64,000 nucleotides of DNA from Pseudomonas viridiflava. Lineage in GTDB: Bacteria > Pseudomonadota > Gammaproteobacteria > Pseudomonadales > Pseudomonadaceae. The position numbers and the translations under genes were made by a program. The first letter of the stretch is position 1. Every line of letters starts with the position of its first letter. This document shows positions 1 through 9,893 of this stretch, piece after piece. The notes below the pieces were generated by a model. The model saw only the letters and a list, made by a program, of their open reading frames with translations, did no database searches and was not told the DNA's origin. Where the stretch lies: positions 1 through 64,000 of the forward strand of contig NZ_RBTP01000012.1 in the NCBI RefSeq assembly GCF_003702045.1, read 5' to 3'.

Positions 1-511
1 CGGCGATGCCGATCCTGGCTTCGTCCAGCCAGATGCGCACGGTGCGGCGGTCGAAGGTCAGCGGGGCCTGGACGAATGCCTGGCTGCCGAACAGGATCAG
101 GCCAACCCGGTCACCTTGCCGTCCTTCCAGAAAATCGCCCAGCAAATGCTGAACCAGCACCAGCCGGCTGACTTCATCGCTGCGCCACTGCATGTCCGGG
201 TAATCCATCGAACCTGACACATCCACGGCCACCAGCAGATCGCGGCCACTGGCGGCAATGGGCAAGGGTTCGCCCAGCCATTGCGGACGTGCGGCGGCCA
301 TCAGCAGTAGCAGCCAGATCAGCAGAAACGGTGAGCGCTGTCGCCACGCTGGCAGGTTGGCCTTGGCCCGGCGGCCGCTGAGGCCTTCGAGTTCGTTCAG
401 GAAGCTGACCTTGAGCGCGGCTTCGCCACTGTCGGCCATCGGCAGCAGGAAACGCATCAGCCAGGGCAGTGGCAGCAGCACAAATGCCCACGGCCAGACG
501 AGTTCAAACAT
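1..511 (-). CDS. VWA-domain membrane protein (BatA/BatB type), 3' end cut by window edge
   Basis: The 170 codons visible start at ATG 511 and read off the left edge, so the C-terminus is missing. Two hydrophobic segments (about residues 5-24 and 60-73) precede a von Willebrand A domain whose metal-site motif DVSGS lies at residues 97-101, followed by a domain beginning that contains GDRVGLILFG. The start codon overlaps the stop of the preceding DUF4381 gene (504-511), so translation is probably coupled. VWA proteins of this layout accompany MoxR ATPases and DUF58 proteins in Bat-type operons, thought to act in envelope stress or in assembling membrane complexes; the client here is unknown. 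Confidence 0.85.
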   Translation of the reverse strand, partial: MFELVWPWAFVLLPLPWLMRFLLPMADSGEAALKVSFLNELEGLSGRRAKANLPAWRQRSPFLLIWLLLLMAAARPQWLGEPLPIAASGRDLLVAVDVSGSMDYPDMQWRSDEVSRLVLVQHLLGDFLEGRQGDRVGLILFGSQAFVQAPLTFDRRTVRIWLDEARIGIA

Positions 512-998
512 GTTTGCGAATCCAGGTGTCGACCGCCTGGGTCAGGCCGGTGATGGCTTTGTCATCCAGCTTGCACTCGGGTTTGTAGGCGCCCTCGACC
601 AAAATCATCCAGCGGGTCAGACCCGCAGCGGGGCAGCGATTATCGAGGAAGGCTAGCCATTTTCGACCGTTGAGGGTGTGGCTCTGGCTGTGGGGGTAAT
701 GGTTGCGGCACAGGCGCTTGAGCAGGCCGTTGATCTGCTGTAGCCAGGCACCGGCGGGGGCACCGTCGTAGGGTTTGGGCAGGCTGGCCAGTTCGGCCAG
801 CGCGGCGACGCGTACCGGGTCCAGAGGTTGCTCGGTGCGGCTTTTGTTGTCCTTGGCCGGCAGCCACGTGCGCAATCGCCAGGCCCCCCAGCCCAGCGCG
901 GGAATCACCAGCAACAGCAACCACCAGCCCGGCGCGGGCGGCCAGAAGCTTATGGCTTGGGGGGCGATCAGGGGCTTCAATTGATCCAGTGGATTCAT
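504..998 (-). CDS. DUF4381 family membrane protein
   Basis: 164 residues starting MNPLDQLKPL; the frame stays open further upstream but that part lies inside the DUF58 gene. One transmembrane segment is visible at about residues 24-43 (WWLLLLVIPALGWGAW), followed by a basic cytoplasmic-type region and a helical domain. The ATG (998-996) overlaps the TGA of the DUF58 gene as ATGA, and the stop overlaps the next start, so the gene sits in a tightly coupled operon moxR-DUF58-DUF4381-VWA. DUF4381 proteins are known mainly from such operons; no biochemical function can be given. Confidence 0.85.
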   Translation of the reverse strand: MNPLDQLKPLIAPQAISFWPPAPGWWLLLLVIPALGWGAWRLRTWLPAKDNKSRTEQPLDPVRVAALAELASLPKPYDGAPAGAWLQQINGLLKRLCRNHYPHSQSHTLNGRKWLAFLDNRCPAAGLTRWMILVEGAYKPECKLDDKAITGLTQAVDTWIRKHV

Positions 999-1939
999 TT
1001 GCGCCTCACTGGACGCCGGGCATTGAGGTATTCGCGCAGTTGCTCGACCAGCTCGACCTGGGTGCTCAGCGGCATGAGCAGCACGCGCAGCTTTTGAGCA
1101 AGCAGTTCCCAGCGCGCCGAGCGCTCTTCGCCCTGAACGCGGTACGCCCGGCGCAACTCCGGGTCGAGGGTGTCGAGTTCCAGTTGCGCGCCACGTTCGG
1201 CGAAGCGCAACAGCCCGGCAGCAGGCAATGCGCGGTCCAGCGGGTCGGAGACAGGCAGCAGCAACAGGTCGCTGTGGCGCGCCAGCAGGGTGAGTTGCTG
1301 CTCTGCGGTATCGGACAGGGCGCGTTCGTCGCACAGCACGATGACCAGGCTGCCAGGACGCAGTACCTCACGGGCGCGCCTCAAGGCCGAACCGAAGGCA
1401 TCGCGTTCGGCCGGAATCTCGGTGTGCAGCGACTGATTGACCCGCACCAACCGGTTGAGCAATTGCAGCAGGCTCTGTTTGCTGCGCCGTGGCTTGATCT
1501 CGTAATGCTCGTTGTCGCCGAACACCAGTCCGCCGACCCGGTCGTTGTGTTCCAGCGCCGCCCAGCCGATCAGTGCCGCCGCCTGCGCGGCCAGCACCGA
1601 CTTGAACATTTGCCCGGAACCAAAGAACAGGCGACGGCTTTGTTCCACCAGAATGAAGATGGGCCGCTCGCGCTCTTCATGGAAGAGTTTGGTGTGCGGT
1701 TCCTGAGTGCGCGCAGTCACTCGCCAGTCGATGCTGCGCACATCGTCGCCTGCCTGATAGACCCGGACCTGATCGAAATCTACGCCACGGCCACGCAGTT
1801 TGGAGTGGTGCAGGCCGATCAGCGGACTGCGCTGGCTCGGCGTCGAGAAAAGTTGCACTTCCCGCACGCGATGGCGCATTTCGATCAGCTCGCTGAGCGT
1901 GACGCGAATGCCCGGTTGGGGGATCAGGTAGGGTTGCAT
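995..1939 (-). CDS. DUF58 domain-containing protein
   Basis: 314 residues. The diagnostic DUF58 stretch GDDVRSIDWRVTARTQ lies near residues 65-80. A VWA-like fold follows, but its first metal motif reads VEQSRR rather than DxSxS, so a canonical MIDAS is not present. The gene starts 5 nt after the MoxR stop and ends in an ATGA overlap with the DUF4381 gene. DUF58 proteins are typical partners of MoxR ATPases and are thought to dock them to VWA substrates. Family assignment is secure; cellular role is inferred from context only. Confidence 0.88.
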   Translation of the reverse strand: MQPYLIPQPGIRVTLSELIEMRHRVREVQLFSTPSQRSPLIGLHHSKLRGRGVDFDQVRVYQAGDDVRSIDWRVTARTQEPHTKLFHEERERPIFILVEQSRRLFFGSGQMFKSVLAAQAAALIGWAALEHNDRVGGLVFGDNEHYEIKPRRSKQSLLQLLNRLVRVNQSLHTEIPAERDAFGSALRRAREVLRPGSLVIVLCDERALSDTAEQQLTLLARHSDLLLLPVSDPLDRALPAAGLLRFAERGAQLELDTLDPELRRAYRVQGEERSARWELLAQKLRVLLMPLSTQVELVEQLREYLNARRPVRRK

Positions 1940-1943
1940 GGGG

Positions 1944-2903
<960 letters not shown>

Positions 2904-3202
2904 CGGTGACTGTTCCTGGCAGGGTAATCAGCCGCGTCGAGCGACGTCAGGCTGGGGGCGATACTTTAATTCATTCGGGCGGGTATCGACTAACGACTCT
3001 AGGGTTTTTTATGGAGTTTAGAGAGAGTTCCCGCTTTTATCTGGGAATTGTCCTACATGTTCTGTCCGTTCTTTGTAGGAAGTTAGAGGCGAGGGCCAGT
3101 GGTCGTCGATAAGATGACTCACGCATGCCTGAAAGTGGGAGCACGCTTGCTCGCGAAAAAGGGCGGTACACCCAATCACAGGCGTGCGGCAGGCCACGTC
3201 GA
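2904..3202. other. Intergenic region with inverted repeat and a REP
   Basis: Just under 300 bases between the head of the moxR operon and the tail of the amidohydrolase gene. It holds a 7-bp inverted repeat TCCTACA (3051-3057) / TGTAGGA (3074-3080) with a 16-nt spacer, which could be a regulator site for the moxR operon, and a single REP palindrome at 3135-3157. Short open frames here have no recognisable content and I do not call them genes. Confidence 0.5.
3135..3157. repeat. Single REP palindrome
   Basis: The unit starts GTGGGAGCACGC, has a GCTTGCTCGCGAA right half and folds on GAGCACGCTTGCTC-type pairing. It is the same general family as the two REP doublets at 9669 and 26136 but with a different core. 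No second inverted copy follows within 100 bp, so it is a lone REP rather than a REPIN. Confidence 0.6.
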
Positions 3203-3952
3203 TCATGACACCCGATAAAACGCTGCCGCATTGCTCCACAGCGCTTTCTGCGCACCCGCGTCACCCAGCGCTTCGACCACCAGATCGACATCACTCGGCT
3301 CGAATGGCCGAGGTGCACGAGTGGACGGCAGGTCGGTGCCGAACATCAGGGCGTCGGGGTTGGCAGAGTGAATGTCCTTCAACACCGCTGGCACAGCAAA
3401 ATCGACACGTCCGAAACCGCAGGCCTTGATCCGTACGCCTCGCTCGGCCAGACGCAGCAACACAGGCAAGCCCTCAGCGCTCAGCCCCAGATGGTCGATG
3501 CTGACGGCAGGCAGCCTGAGCAGGCGGGTTTCGATGCCAGCCAGCTCGCGCGAATCGATGTACAGCTCCGAGTGCCAGCCGACCTGATCATGGACCCGCA
3601 GTGCCAGCGCTTCCAGTTGATCCAACTGTTCCGAACCCCCGCGCTTGAGGTTGAAGCGCAGCGCACGTACGCCGGACGCGGAGAGGGTTTGCAGCTCTGC
3701 CTCGGTGACGCTTGCGGGCAACTGCGTGACACCCACGAAGCCCGGTCCCAGGCGTTTCAGTGCAGCGAGCAGGTAGCTCTGATCGAAGCCCTGAAACGAA
3801 CCTGAAACCACCGCACCGCCCTTGACGCCCAACGGTTCGACGAGCGACAGGTAATCGGCGACGCCAAAAGGCTCCGGCAAGAAGCCGTTGTTGGCCTGCA
3901 GCGGATAAGCGGGGTCGATGATGTGGCAGTGGGCGTCGAAAATGTCGGGCAT
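3203..3952 (-). CDS. Amidohydrolase family protein (TIM-barrel, dicarboxylate-lactonase-like)
   Basis: 249 residues. The N-terminal metal motif is HCH in DAHCHI (residues 7-12); later SIDHLG and GTDLPS supply the conserved Asp/His and the barrel strand-8 Asp. This pattern fits the amidohydrolase-2 family, in which members hydrolyse lactones or decarboxylate aromatic acids. At 249 residues it is shorter than many members but has both ends. It lies 30 nt downstream of the small protein at 3983-4342 and may share its transcript. Substrate unknown. Confidence 0.8.
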   Translation of the reverse strand: MPDIFDAHCHIIDPAYPLQANNGFLPEPFGVADYLSLVEPLGVKGGAVVSGSFQGFDQSYLLAALKRLGPGFVGVTQLPASVTEAELQTLSASGVRALRFNLKRGGSEQLDQLEALALRVHDQVGWHSELYIDSRELAGIETRLLRLPAVSIDHLGLSAEGLPVLLRLAERGVRIKACGFGRVDFAVPAVLKDIHSANPDALMFGTDLPSTRAPRPFEPSDVDLVVEALGDAGAQKALWSNAAAFYRVS

Positions 3953-3982
3953 GTCAGGCTCCTGATGGCGGTGCAGGTTTAC

Positions 3983-4342
3983 TTAGGCGAGTTCGCTGAC
4001 GTAGGTGCCCACGTCTTTCAAAAGGATGTGCAGGGTTTCTTCGACTTCGCGCAGCTCGGCTTGCGAGGTGCTGTGCAGGATTTCGTAACGGTCATGGCCG
4101 TCCAGTTGCTTGCCATCCGCCGGTTCTATTTCCAGCAGCAGGCGTTCGGCACTGAAGGTGACTTTCAGCGTTGAAACCGTGTGTGTCTTGTCGTCGCGAA
4201 CGGTGATTTCCACTTCGTTCTCATCAGGGAAACGGCTCAGCGAGAACAGCTCGCCGTTCTCGCTGTGGCAGCAGAGCAGGGCCATGTTGTCGTATTCGTC
4301 GTCGCAGGGATTGACGATGAGGCTGGCAGTCTTGATGAGCAT
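3983..4342 (-). CDS. Conserved small acidic protein of unknown function
   Basis: 119 residues if started at the ATG of MLIKTASLIV; the frame is open further upstream but that part has no protein character. The sequence is rich in Asp/Glu, ends in a predicted helical region (AELREVEETLHILLKDV), and has no signal peptide or membrane segment. I do not recognise the family. It is divergent from gdhB and upstream of the amidohydrolase gene. Coding is supported by GC3 bias and by the sensible composition only. Confidence 0.6.
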   Translation of the reverse strand: MLIKTASLIVNPCDDEYDNMALLCCHSENGELFSLSRFPDENEVEITVRDDKTHTVSTLKVTFSAERLLLEIEPADGKQLDGHDRYEILHSTSQAELREVEETLHILLKDVGTYVSELA

Positions 4343-4724
4343 GGTCGGTTTCCGGTTTGTCGAAAGTGGGCGAGCAGTACGGATTTTGCCAGTCCCCGAG
4401 ACATTTTGTCGGCCATTAATTGGCACTATCGTGCGAGTTGGCGTGCTAGGCGATGACCGAATATGTCGCAGCCTCGTAAGTAGTGTCCGGTCTGCTGTCG
4501 TTAAGCTGCACCAAAGGTGTGCGCGCACGAAGCCTTGGGGCTTGCTGTTTCTTTTTTCATCGCGTGCCCTGCGACATTCAAATGTGACTACCCTGACACG
4601 ACAGGCGTTAGTACTTTAGCTTTACACTCGATCAGGTGGTGTCCATTCAACCGGACGCCGGTACACCCGGATCCCGACACCTTCTACAAGCCTCCCCAAT
4701 AAAAGCCAAAGCGGAGTACCACAG
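4343..4724. other. Divergent intergenic region upstream of gdhB
   Basis: 382 bases without a gene. A small hairpin AAGCC-TTGG-GGCTT (4530-4543) is followed within 10 nt by a six-T run, so it may be a weak terminator or attenuator in the leader of gdhB. The dyad TGCACC-AAA-GGTGTG near 4506-4521 resembles an NtrC half-site pair but the spacing is wrong. AGCGGAG at about 4711-4717 serves as the gdhB ribosome binding site. No convincing -35/-10 pair was found. Confidence 0.4.
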
Positions 4725-7700
4725 ATGGCGTTCTTCACCGCAGCCAGCAAGGCCGATTTCCAGCATCAACTGCAATCGGCACTGGCTCAGCACATCAGCG
4801 AACAGGCACTGCCACAAGTGGCGCTGTTCGCTGAACAGTTCTTCGGCATCATTTCACTGGATGAACTCACTCAGCGTCGGCTGTCTGACCTTGCGGGCTG
4901 CACGCTGTCCGCGTGGCGCCTGTTGGAGCGTTTCGAACACGCCCATCCTCAGGTTCGCGTCTACAACCCCGATTACGAGCGTCACGGATGGCAATCGACT
5001 CACAGTGCCGTAGAAGTGCTGCATCACGACCTGCCGTTTTTGGTCGACTCCGTACGCACCGAGCTGAACCGTCGCGGTTACAGCATCCATACCCTGCAAA
5101 CCACCGTCCTCAGCGTACGACGCGGCCCGAATGGTCAACTGCTCGAACTGCTGCCTAAAGGCACCACTGGCGACGACGTACTGCAAGAATCGCTGATGTA
5201 CCTGGAGATCGACCGCTGCGCCAATGCCAGCGAGTTGAATGTCCTGGCCCGCGAACTGGAGCAGGTGCTGGGCGAAGTCCGCGCGGCTGTGGAAGATTTC
5301 GAGCCGATGAAGGCGCGTCTGCGTGAATTGCTGGTCAGCATCGACGCCAACGAATCCAACACCGACGTTGAGGAAAAGGCCGAGATCAAGGTCTTTCTGG
5401 AGTGGCTGGTAGACAACCACTTCACCTTTCTGGGCTACGAAGAATTCGAAGTCAGCAGCGACGCCAACGGCGGCCAGCTGGTGTACGACGAATCCTCGTT
5501 CCTGGGCCTGACCAAACTGCTGCGCCCGGGCCTGAGCCGTGAAGAACTGCACATCGAAGATTACGCAGTGAAATACCTGCAAGAGCCGATGCTGCTGTCA
5601 TTCGCCAAGGCTGCGGTGCCAAGCCGTGTGCATCGTCCGGCCTACCCTGATTTCGTCTCGATCCGTCAGATCGACGCATCGGGCAAGGTCATCAAGGAAT
5701 GCCGCTTCATGGGCCTCTACACCTCGTCGGTGTATGGCGAGAGTGTGCGGCAGATCCCGTACATCCGTCGCAAGGTCGCCGAAGTCGAGCGCCGTTCCGG
5801 TTTCGATGCCAAGGCGCATCTGGGCAAGGAACTGGCGCAGGTGGTCGAAGTGCTGCCCCGCGACGATCTGTTCCAGACTCCGGTAGACGAGCTGTTCACC
5901 ACCGTGATGTCCATCGTGCAGATTCAGGAGCGCAACAAGATTCGCGTGTTCCTGCGCAAGGACCCGTACGGCCGTTTCTGCTACTGCCTGGCCTACGTGC
6001 CGCGTGACGTGTACTCCACCGAAGTGCGACAGAAGATCCAGCAGGTGCTGATGGATCGCCTGAAAGCCAGCGATTGCGAATTCTGGACGTTCTTCTCCGA
6101 ATCCGTTCTGGCGCGCGTGCAGTTGATTCTGCGTGTGGACCCGAAGGTCAATCTGGAAATCGACGTTGCCCAACTGGAGAACGAGGTCATTCAGGCCTGC
6201 CGTTCCTGGAAGGACGACTACGCCAGTCTGGTGGTCGAAAGCTTCGGCGAGGCCCACGGCACCAACGTGCTGGCCGATTTCCCGAAAGGCTTCCCGGCAG
6301 GCTACCGCGAGCGTTTTGCGGCGCATTCGGCTGTGGTCGACATGCAGCACGTGCTGAGCCTGAGCGAAACCAACCCGTTGGTGATGAGCTTCTACCAGCC
6401 TCTGGCCGGTGGACGTCAGCAGCTGCACTGCAAGCTGTACCACGCCGATACACCGCTGGCGCTGTCCGACGTACTGCCGATTCTGGAGAACCTCGGCCTG
6501 CGTGTGCTGGGTGAGTTCCCGTACCGCCTGCATCACGCCAACGGTCGTGAGTTCTGGATTCACGATTTCGCCTTTACCTACGGCGAAGGCCTGAATCTCG
6601 ACATTCAGCAGCTCAACGACACGCTGCAGGACGCTTTCGTACACATCGTCAGCGGCGACGCCGAGAACGATGCCTTCAACCGTCTGGTACTGACGGCCGG
6701 TCTGCCGTGGCGCGACGTGGCCTTGCTGCGCGCCTATGCCCGCTACCTGAAGCAGATTCGTCTGGGCTTCGACCTGGGTTATATCGCCAGCACCCTGAAC
6801 AACCACACCGACATTGCACGTGAGCTGACGCGTCTGTTCAAGACCCGTTTCTACCTGGCGCGCAAGTTGGGTTCGGACGATCTGGACGACAAGCAGCTGC
6901 GTCTGGAACAGGCCATTCTGACCGCGCTGGACGATGTCCAGGTGCTCAACGAAGACCGCATCTTGCGTCGTTACCTTGACCTGATCAAAGCGACGCTGCG
7001 GACCAACTTCTACCAGACCGATGCCAACGGCCAGAACAAGGGCTACTTCAGCTTCAAATTCAACCCGCGCCTGATCCCCGAGCTGCCGAAGCCGGTGCCC
7101 AAGTTCGAGATTTTCGTCTACTCGCCACGCGTCGAGGGCGTGCATCTGCGCTTCGGCAACGTTGCCCGCGGCGGCCTGCGCTGGTCGGATCGCGAAGAAG
7201 ACTTCCGCACCGAAGTGCTGGGCCTGGTAAAAGCCCAGCAGGTGAAGAACTCGGTCATCGTGCCGGTCGGCGCCAAGGGTGGTTTCGTGCCGCGCCGCCT
7301 GCCGACCACAGGCAACCGTGACGAAGTGCAGGCAGAGGCGATCGCCTGCTACCGCATCTTCATCTCGGGCCTGCTGGACATCACCGACAACCTCAAGGAA
7401 GGCGTACTCGTGCCGCCGGTCAACGTGGTTCGCCACGATGACGACGATCCGTACCTGGTCGTTGCCGCCGACAAAGGCACGGCGACCTTCTCCGACATCG
7501 CCAACGGCATCGCTATCGATTACGGTTTCTGGCTGGGCGACGCGTTTGCGTCCGGTGGTTCGGCCGGTTACGACCACAAGAAGATGGGCATCACCGCCAA
7601 GGGTGCCTGGGTGGGCGTGCAGCGTCACTTCCGCGAGCGTGACATCAACGTTCAGCAAGACAGCATCAGTGTGATCGGCATCGGCGACATGGCCGGTGAC

Positions 7701-9581
7701 GTGTTCGGTAACGGTCTGTTGATGTCCGACAAGCTGCAACTGGTCGCGGCTTTCAACCATCTGCACATCTTCATTGATCCGAATCCGGATCCGGCCACCA
7801 GCTTCGTCGAGCGTCAGCGTCTGTTCGATCTGCCACGTTCGGCCTGGACCGACTACGACGCCAGCATCATGTCCGCAGGCGGCGGCATCTTCCCGCGCAG
7901 CGCCAAGAGCATCGCCATCAGCGAGCAGATGAAGGCGCGCTTCGACATCAAGGCCGACAAGCTGACCCCGACCGAACTGCTGCATGCGCTGCTCAAGGCA
8001 CCTGTGGACCTGTTGTGGAACGGCGGCATTGGTACGTACGTGAAGTCCAGCGAAGAGTCTCATGCAGACGTGGGCGACAAGGCCAACGATGCGCTGCGTG
8101 TCGACGGCAACGAGCTGCGCTGCAAGGTGGTGGGCGAGGGAGGCAACCTGGGCATGACCCAGCTGGGCCGTGTCGAGTTCGGCCTCAATGGCGGCGCGAC
8201 CAACACCGACTTCATCGACAACGCCGGTGGTGTGGACTGCTCCGACCACGAAGTGAACATCAAAATCCTGCTCAACGAAGTGGTGCAGGCTGGTGACATG
8301 ACCGAGAAGCAGCGCAACCAACTGCTCGAAAGCATGACCGATGAAGTCGGCAATCTGGTCTTGGGCAACAACTACAAGCAGACTCAGGCACTGTCGCTGG
8401 CGGCTCGTCGCGCCTATGACCGCATCGCTGAATACAAGCGCCTGATGAACGATCTGGAAGCCCGTGGCAAGCTGGACCGTGCCATTGAGTTCCTGCCGGC
8501 CGAAGACCAGATCGTCGAGCGTGTGTCGGCCGGTCATGGCCTGAGCCGTGCCGAGCTGTCGGTACTGATCTCGTACAGCAAGATCGACCTCAAGGAAGCG
8601 TTGCTGGAATCCCGTGTTCCGGATGACGACTACCTGGCACGTGACATGGAAACCGCGTTCCCGCCATCGCTGGGCGCCAAGTTCTCTGTGGCCATGCGCG
8701 GTCACCGTCTGAAGCGTGAAATCGTCAGCACCCAGATCGCCAACGACCTGGTCAACCACATGGGCATCACGTTCGTGCAGCGACTCAAAGAGTCGACCGG
8801 CATGAGCGCTGCCAGCGTGGCCGGTGCCTACGTGATCGTGCGTGACATCTTCCACCTCCCGCACTGGTTCCGTCAGATCGAGGCGCTGGACTACAAGGTG
8901 TCGGCGGAAATCCAGCTGGCGCTGATGGACGAACTGATGCGTCTGGGGCGTCGCGCCACACGCTGGTTCCTGCGCAGCCGTCGCAATGAACTGGACGCTG
9001 GCCGTGACGTGGCGCACTTCGGTCCGCACATTGCAGCACTGGGTCTGAAGCTCGACGAGTTGCTGGAAGGTCCGACCCGCGAAGTCTGGCAGACCCGCTA
9101 TCAGGCGTATGTTGAAGCCGGTGTGCCTGAACTGCTGGCGCGTATGGTCGCAGGCACCACTCACCTGTACACGCTGTTGCCGATCATCGAAGCCTCCGAT
9201 GTCACGGGGCAGAACGCTGCCGACGTGGCCAAGGTCTACTTCGCCGTGGGCAGTGCGCTGGACGTGACCTGGTACTTGCAGCAGATCAGCAGCCTGCCGG
9301 TGGAAAACAACTGGCAGGCCCTGGCCCGCGAAGCGTTCCGCGACGACATCGACTGGCAGCAGCGGGCGATCACCGTATCGGTTCTGCAGATGGCAGACGG
9401 TCCGGCCGACGTGGAAGAGCGTCTGGCGCTGTGGCTTGAACAGCACGCGCTTATGGTCGAGCGCTGGCGCGCCATGCTGGTCGAACTGCGTGCTGCAACC
9501 GGCACCGATTACGCCATGTACGCCGTCGCCAACCGCGAACTGCTGGACCTGGCCATGAGTGGGCAAGCCGTCACGGTGTGA
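4725..9581 (+). CDS. gdhB: NAD-specific glutamate dehydrogenase, large (180-kDa) type
   Basis: 1618 residues, the usual length for the L_180 class of glutamate dehydrogenase, which oxidises glutamate to 2-oxoglutarate and ammonium and is catabolic in pseudomonads. The long N-terminal part carries ACT-like regulatory modules; the catalytic core begins near residue 810 with NVARGGLRWSDREEDFRTE, followed by the substrate lysine region VKAQQVKNSVIVPVGAKGGF and a Rossmann segment GIGDMAGDVFGNG. Start chosen at ATG 4725 behind GCGGAG. It is a single-gene unit, closed by a strong terminator at 9609. A long open frame on the opposite strand is a codon-bias shadow. Confidence 0.97.
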   Translation: MAFFTAASKADFQHQLQSALAQHISEQALPQVALFAEQFFGIISLDELTQRRLSDLAGCTLSAWRLLERFEHAHPQVRVYNPDYERHGWQSTHSAVEVLHHDLPFLVDSVRTELNRRGYSIHTLQTTVLSVRRGPNGQLLELLPKGTTGDDVLQESLMYLEIDRCANASELNVLARELEQVLGEVRAAVEDFEPMKARLRELLVSIDANESNTDVEEKAEIKVFLEWLVDNHFTFLGYEEFEVSSDANGGQLVYDESSFLGLTKLLRPGLSREELHIEDYAVKYLQEPMLLSFAKAAVPSRVHRPAYPDFVSIRQIDASGKVIKECRFMGLYTSSVYGESVRQIPYIRRKVAEVERRSGFDAKAHLGKELAQVVEVLPRDDLFQTPVDELFTTVMSIVQIQERNKIRVFLRKDPYGRFCYCLAYVPRDVYSTEVRQKIQQVLMDRLKASDCEFWTFFSESVLARVQLILRVDPKVNLEIDVAQLENEVIQACRSWKDDYASLVVESFGEAHGTNVLADFPKGFPAGYRERFAAHSAVVDMQHVLSLSETNPLVMSFYQPLAGGRQQLHCKLYHADTPLALSDVLPILENLGLRVLGEFPYRLHHANGREFWIHDFAFTYGEGLNLDIQQLNDTLQDAFVHIVSGDAENDAFNRLVLTAGLPWRDVALLRAYARYLKQIRLGFDLGYIASTLNNHTDIARELTRLFKTRFYLARKLGSDDLDDKQLRLEQAILTALDDVQVLNEDRILRRYLDLIKATLRTNFYQTDANGQNKGYFSFKFNPRLIPELPKPVPKFEIFVYSPRVEGVHLRFGNVARGGLRWSDREEDFRTEVLGLVKAQQVKNSVIVPVGAKGGFVPRRLPTTGNRDEVQAEAIACYRIFISGLLDITDNLKEGVLVPPVNVVRHDDDDPYLVVAADKGTATFSDIANGIAIDYGFWLGDAFASGGSAGYDHKKMGITAKGAWVGVQRHFRERDINVQQDSISVIGIGDMAGDVFGNGLLMSDKLQLVAAFNHLHIFIDPNPDPATSFVERQRLFDLPRSAWTDYDASIMSAGGGIFPRSAKSIAISEQMKARFDIKADKLTPTELLHALLKAPVDLLWNGGIGTYVKSSEESHADVGDKANDALRVDGNELRCKVVGEGGNLGMTQLGRVEFGLNGGATNTDFIDNAGGVDCSDHEVNIKILLNEVVQAGDMTEKQRNQLLESMTDEVGNLVLGNNYKQTQALSLAARRAYDRIAEYKRLMNDLEARGKLDRAIEFLPAEDQIVERVSAGHGLSRAELSVLISYSKIDLKEALLESRVPDDDYLARDMETAFPPSLGAKFSVAMRGHRLKREIVSTQIANDLVNHMGITFVQRLKESTGMSAASVAGAYVIVRDIFHLPHWFRQIEALDYKVSAEIQLALMDELMRLGRRATRWFLRSRRNELDAGRDVAHFGPHIAALGLKLDELLEGPTREVWQTRYQAYVEAGVPELLARMVAGTTHLYTLLPIIEASDVTGQNAADVAKVYFAVGSALDVTWYLQQISSLPVENNWQALAREAFRDDIDWQQRAITVSVLQMADGPADVEERLALWLEQHALMVERWRAMLVELRAATGTDYAMYAVANRELLDLAMSGQAVTV

Positions 9582-9608
9582 TGGCTTGATCAGGTTGTGC
9601 GCTAACTG

Positions 9609-9640
9609 AAAACCCCGCATCGAAAGATGCGGGGTTTTTT
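9609..9640 (+). terminator. Intrinsic terminator of gdhB
   Basis: Stem AACCCCGCATC / GATGCGGGGTT with a GAAA tetraloop and a six-T tract, 28 nt after the gdhB stop. Confidence 0.92.
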
Positions 9641-9668
9641 AATGGGTGCGCTGATGACGGCAGACATC

Positions 9669-9771
9669 GTGGGAGCGGACTCGTCCGCGAAAAGTCAGTA
9701 CATCCGACGAGTATCCAACGCCTGAAATGCGCATTTGCGGACAAACGAAACGCCGCCCGGTCCGCTCCTGC
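9669..9771. repeat. REPIN (REP doublet), diverged copy
   Basis: Starts GTGGGAGCGGACTCGTCCGCG and ends with the inverted partner GTCCGCTCC, about 100 bp. It is colinear with the copy at 26136-26223, sharing the interior GTACATCCGACGA, but carries about 15 extra bases between GCGGACAA and GTCCGCTCC and a decayed right arm. REPINs are non-autonomous elements moved by RAYT transposases; none is encoded in this window. Confidence 0.8.
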
Positions 9772-9893
9772 GGTGTTTGCCTTTAGTCAGCGCTGTGTTG
9801 AAGATGCAAGGAAATTCCTGCGGCATTGGCCGCTGAGCATTTACACGATCGGCGAGGTCAATACCCTATCATCCACTCTTCGGGAGAATAACC

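Noticed and set aside
4416..4440. Sigma-54-like TTGGCACTATCGTGCG upstream of gdhB
   Set aside because: The GG to GC distance is 11 bp instead of the required 12, so it is not expected to function.
4506..4521. NtrC-like dyad TGCACC-AAA-GGTGTG upstream of gdhB
   Set aside because: The half-sites are 3 bp apart rather than 5, and the right half is imperfect.
5598..9620. 1340-codon open frame antisense to gdhB, and similar long antisense frames opposite acnB, glnS, ppiD and nppA1
   Set aside because: They mirror the third-codon GC bias of the sense genes, have repetitive His/Gln/Arg-rich composition, and lack ribosome sites or recognisable domains.
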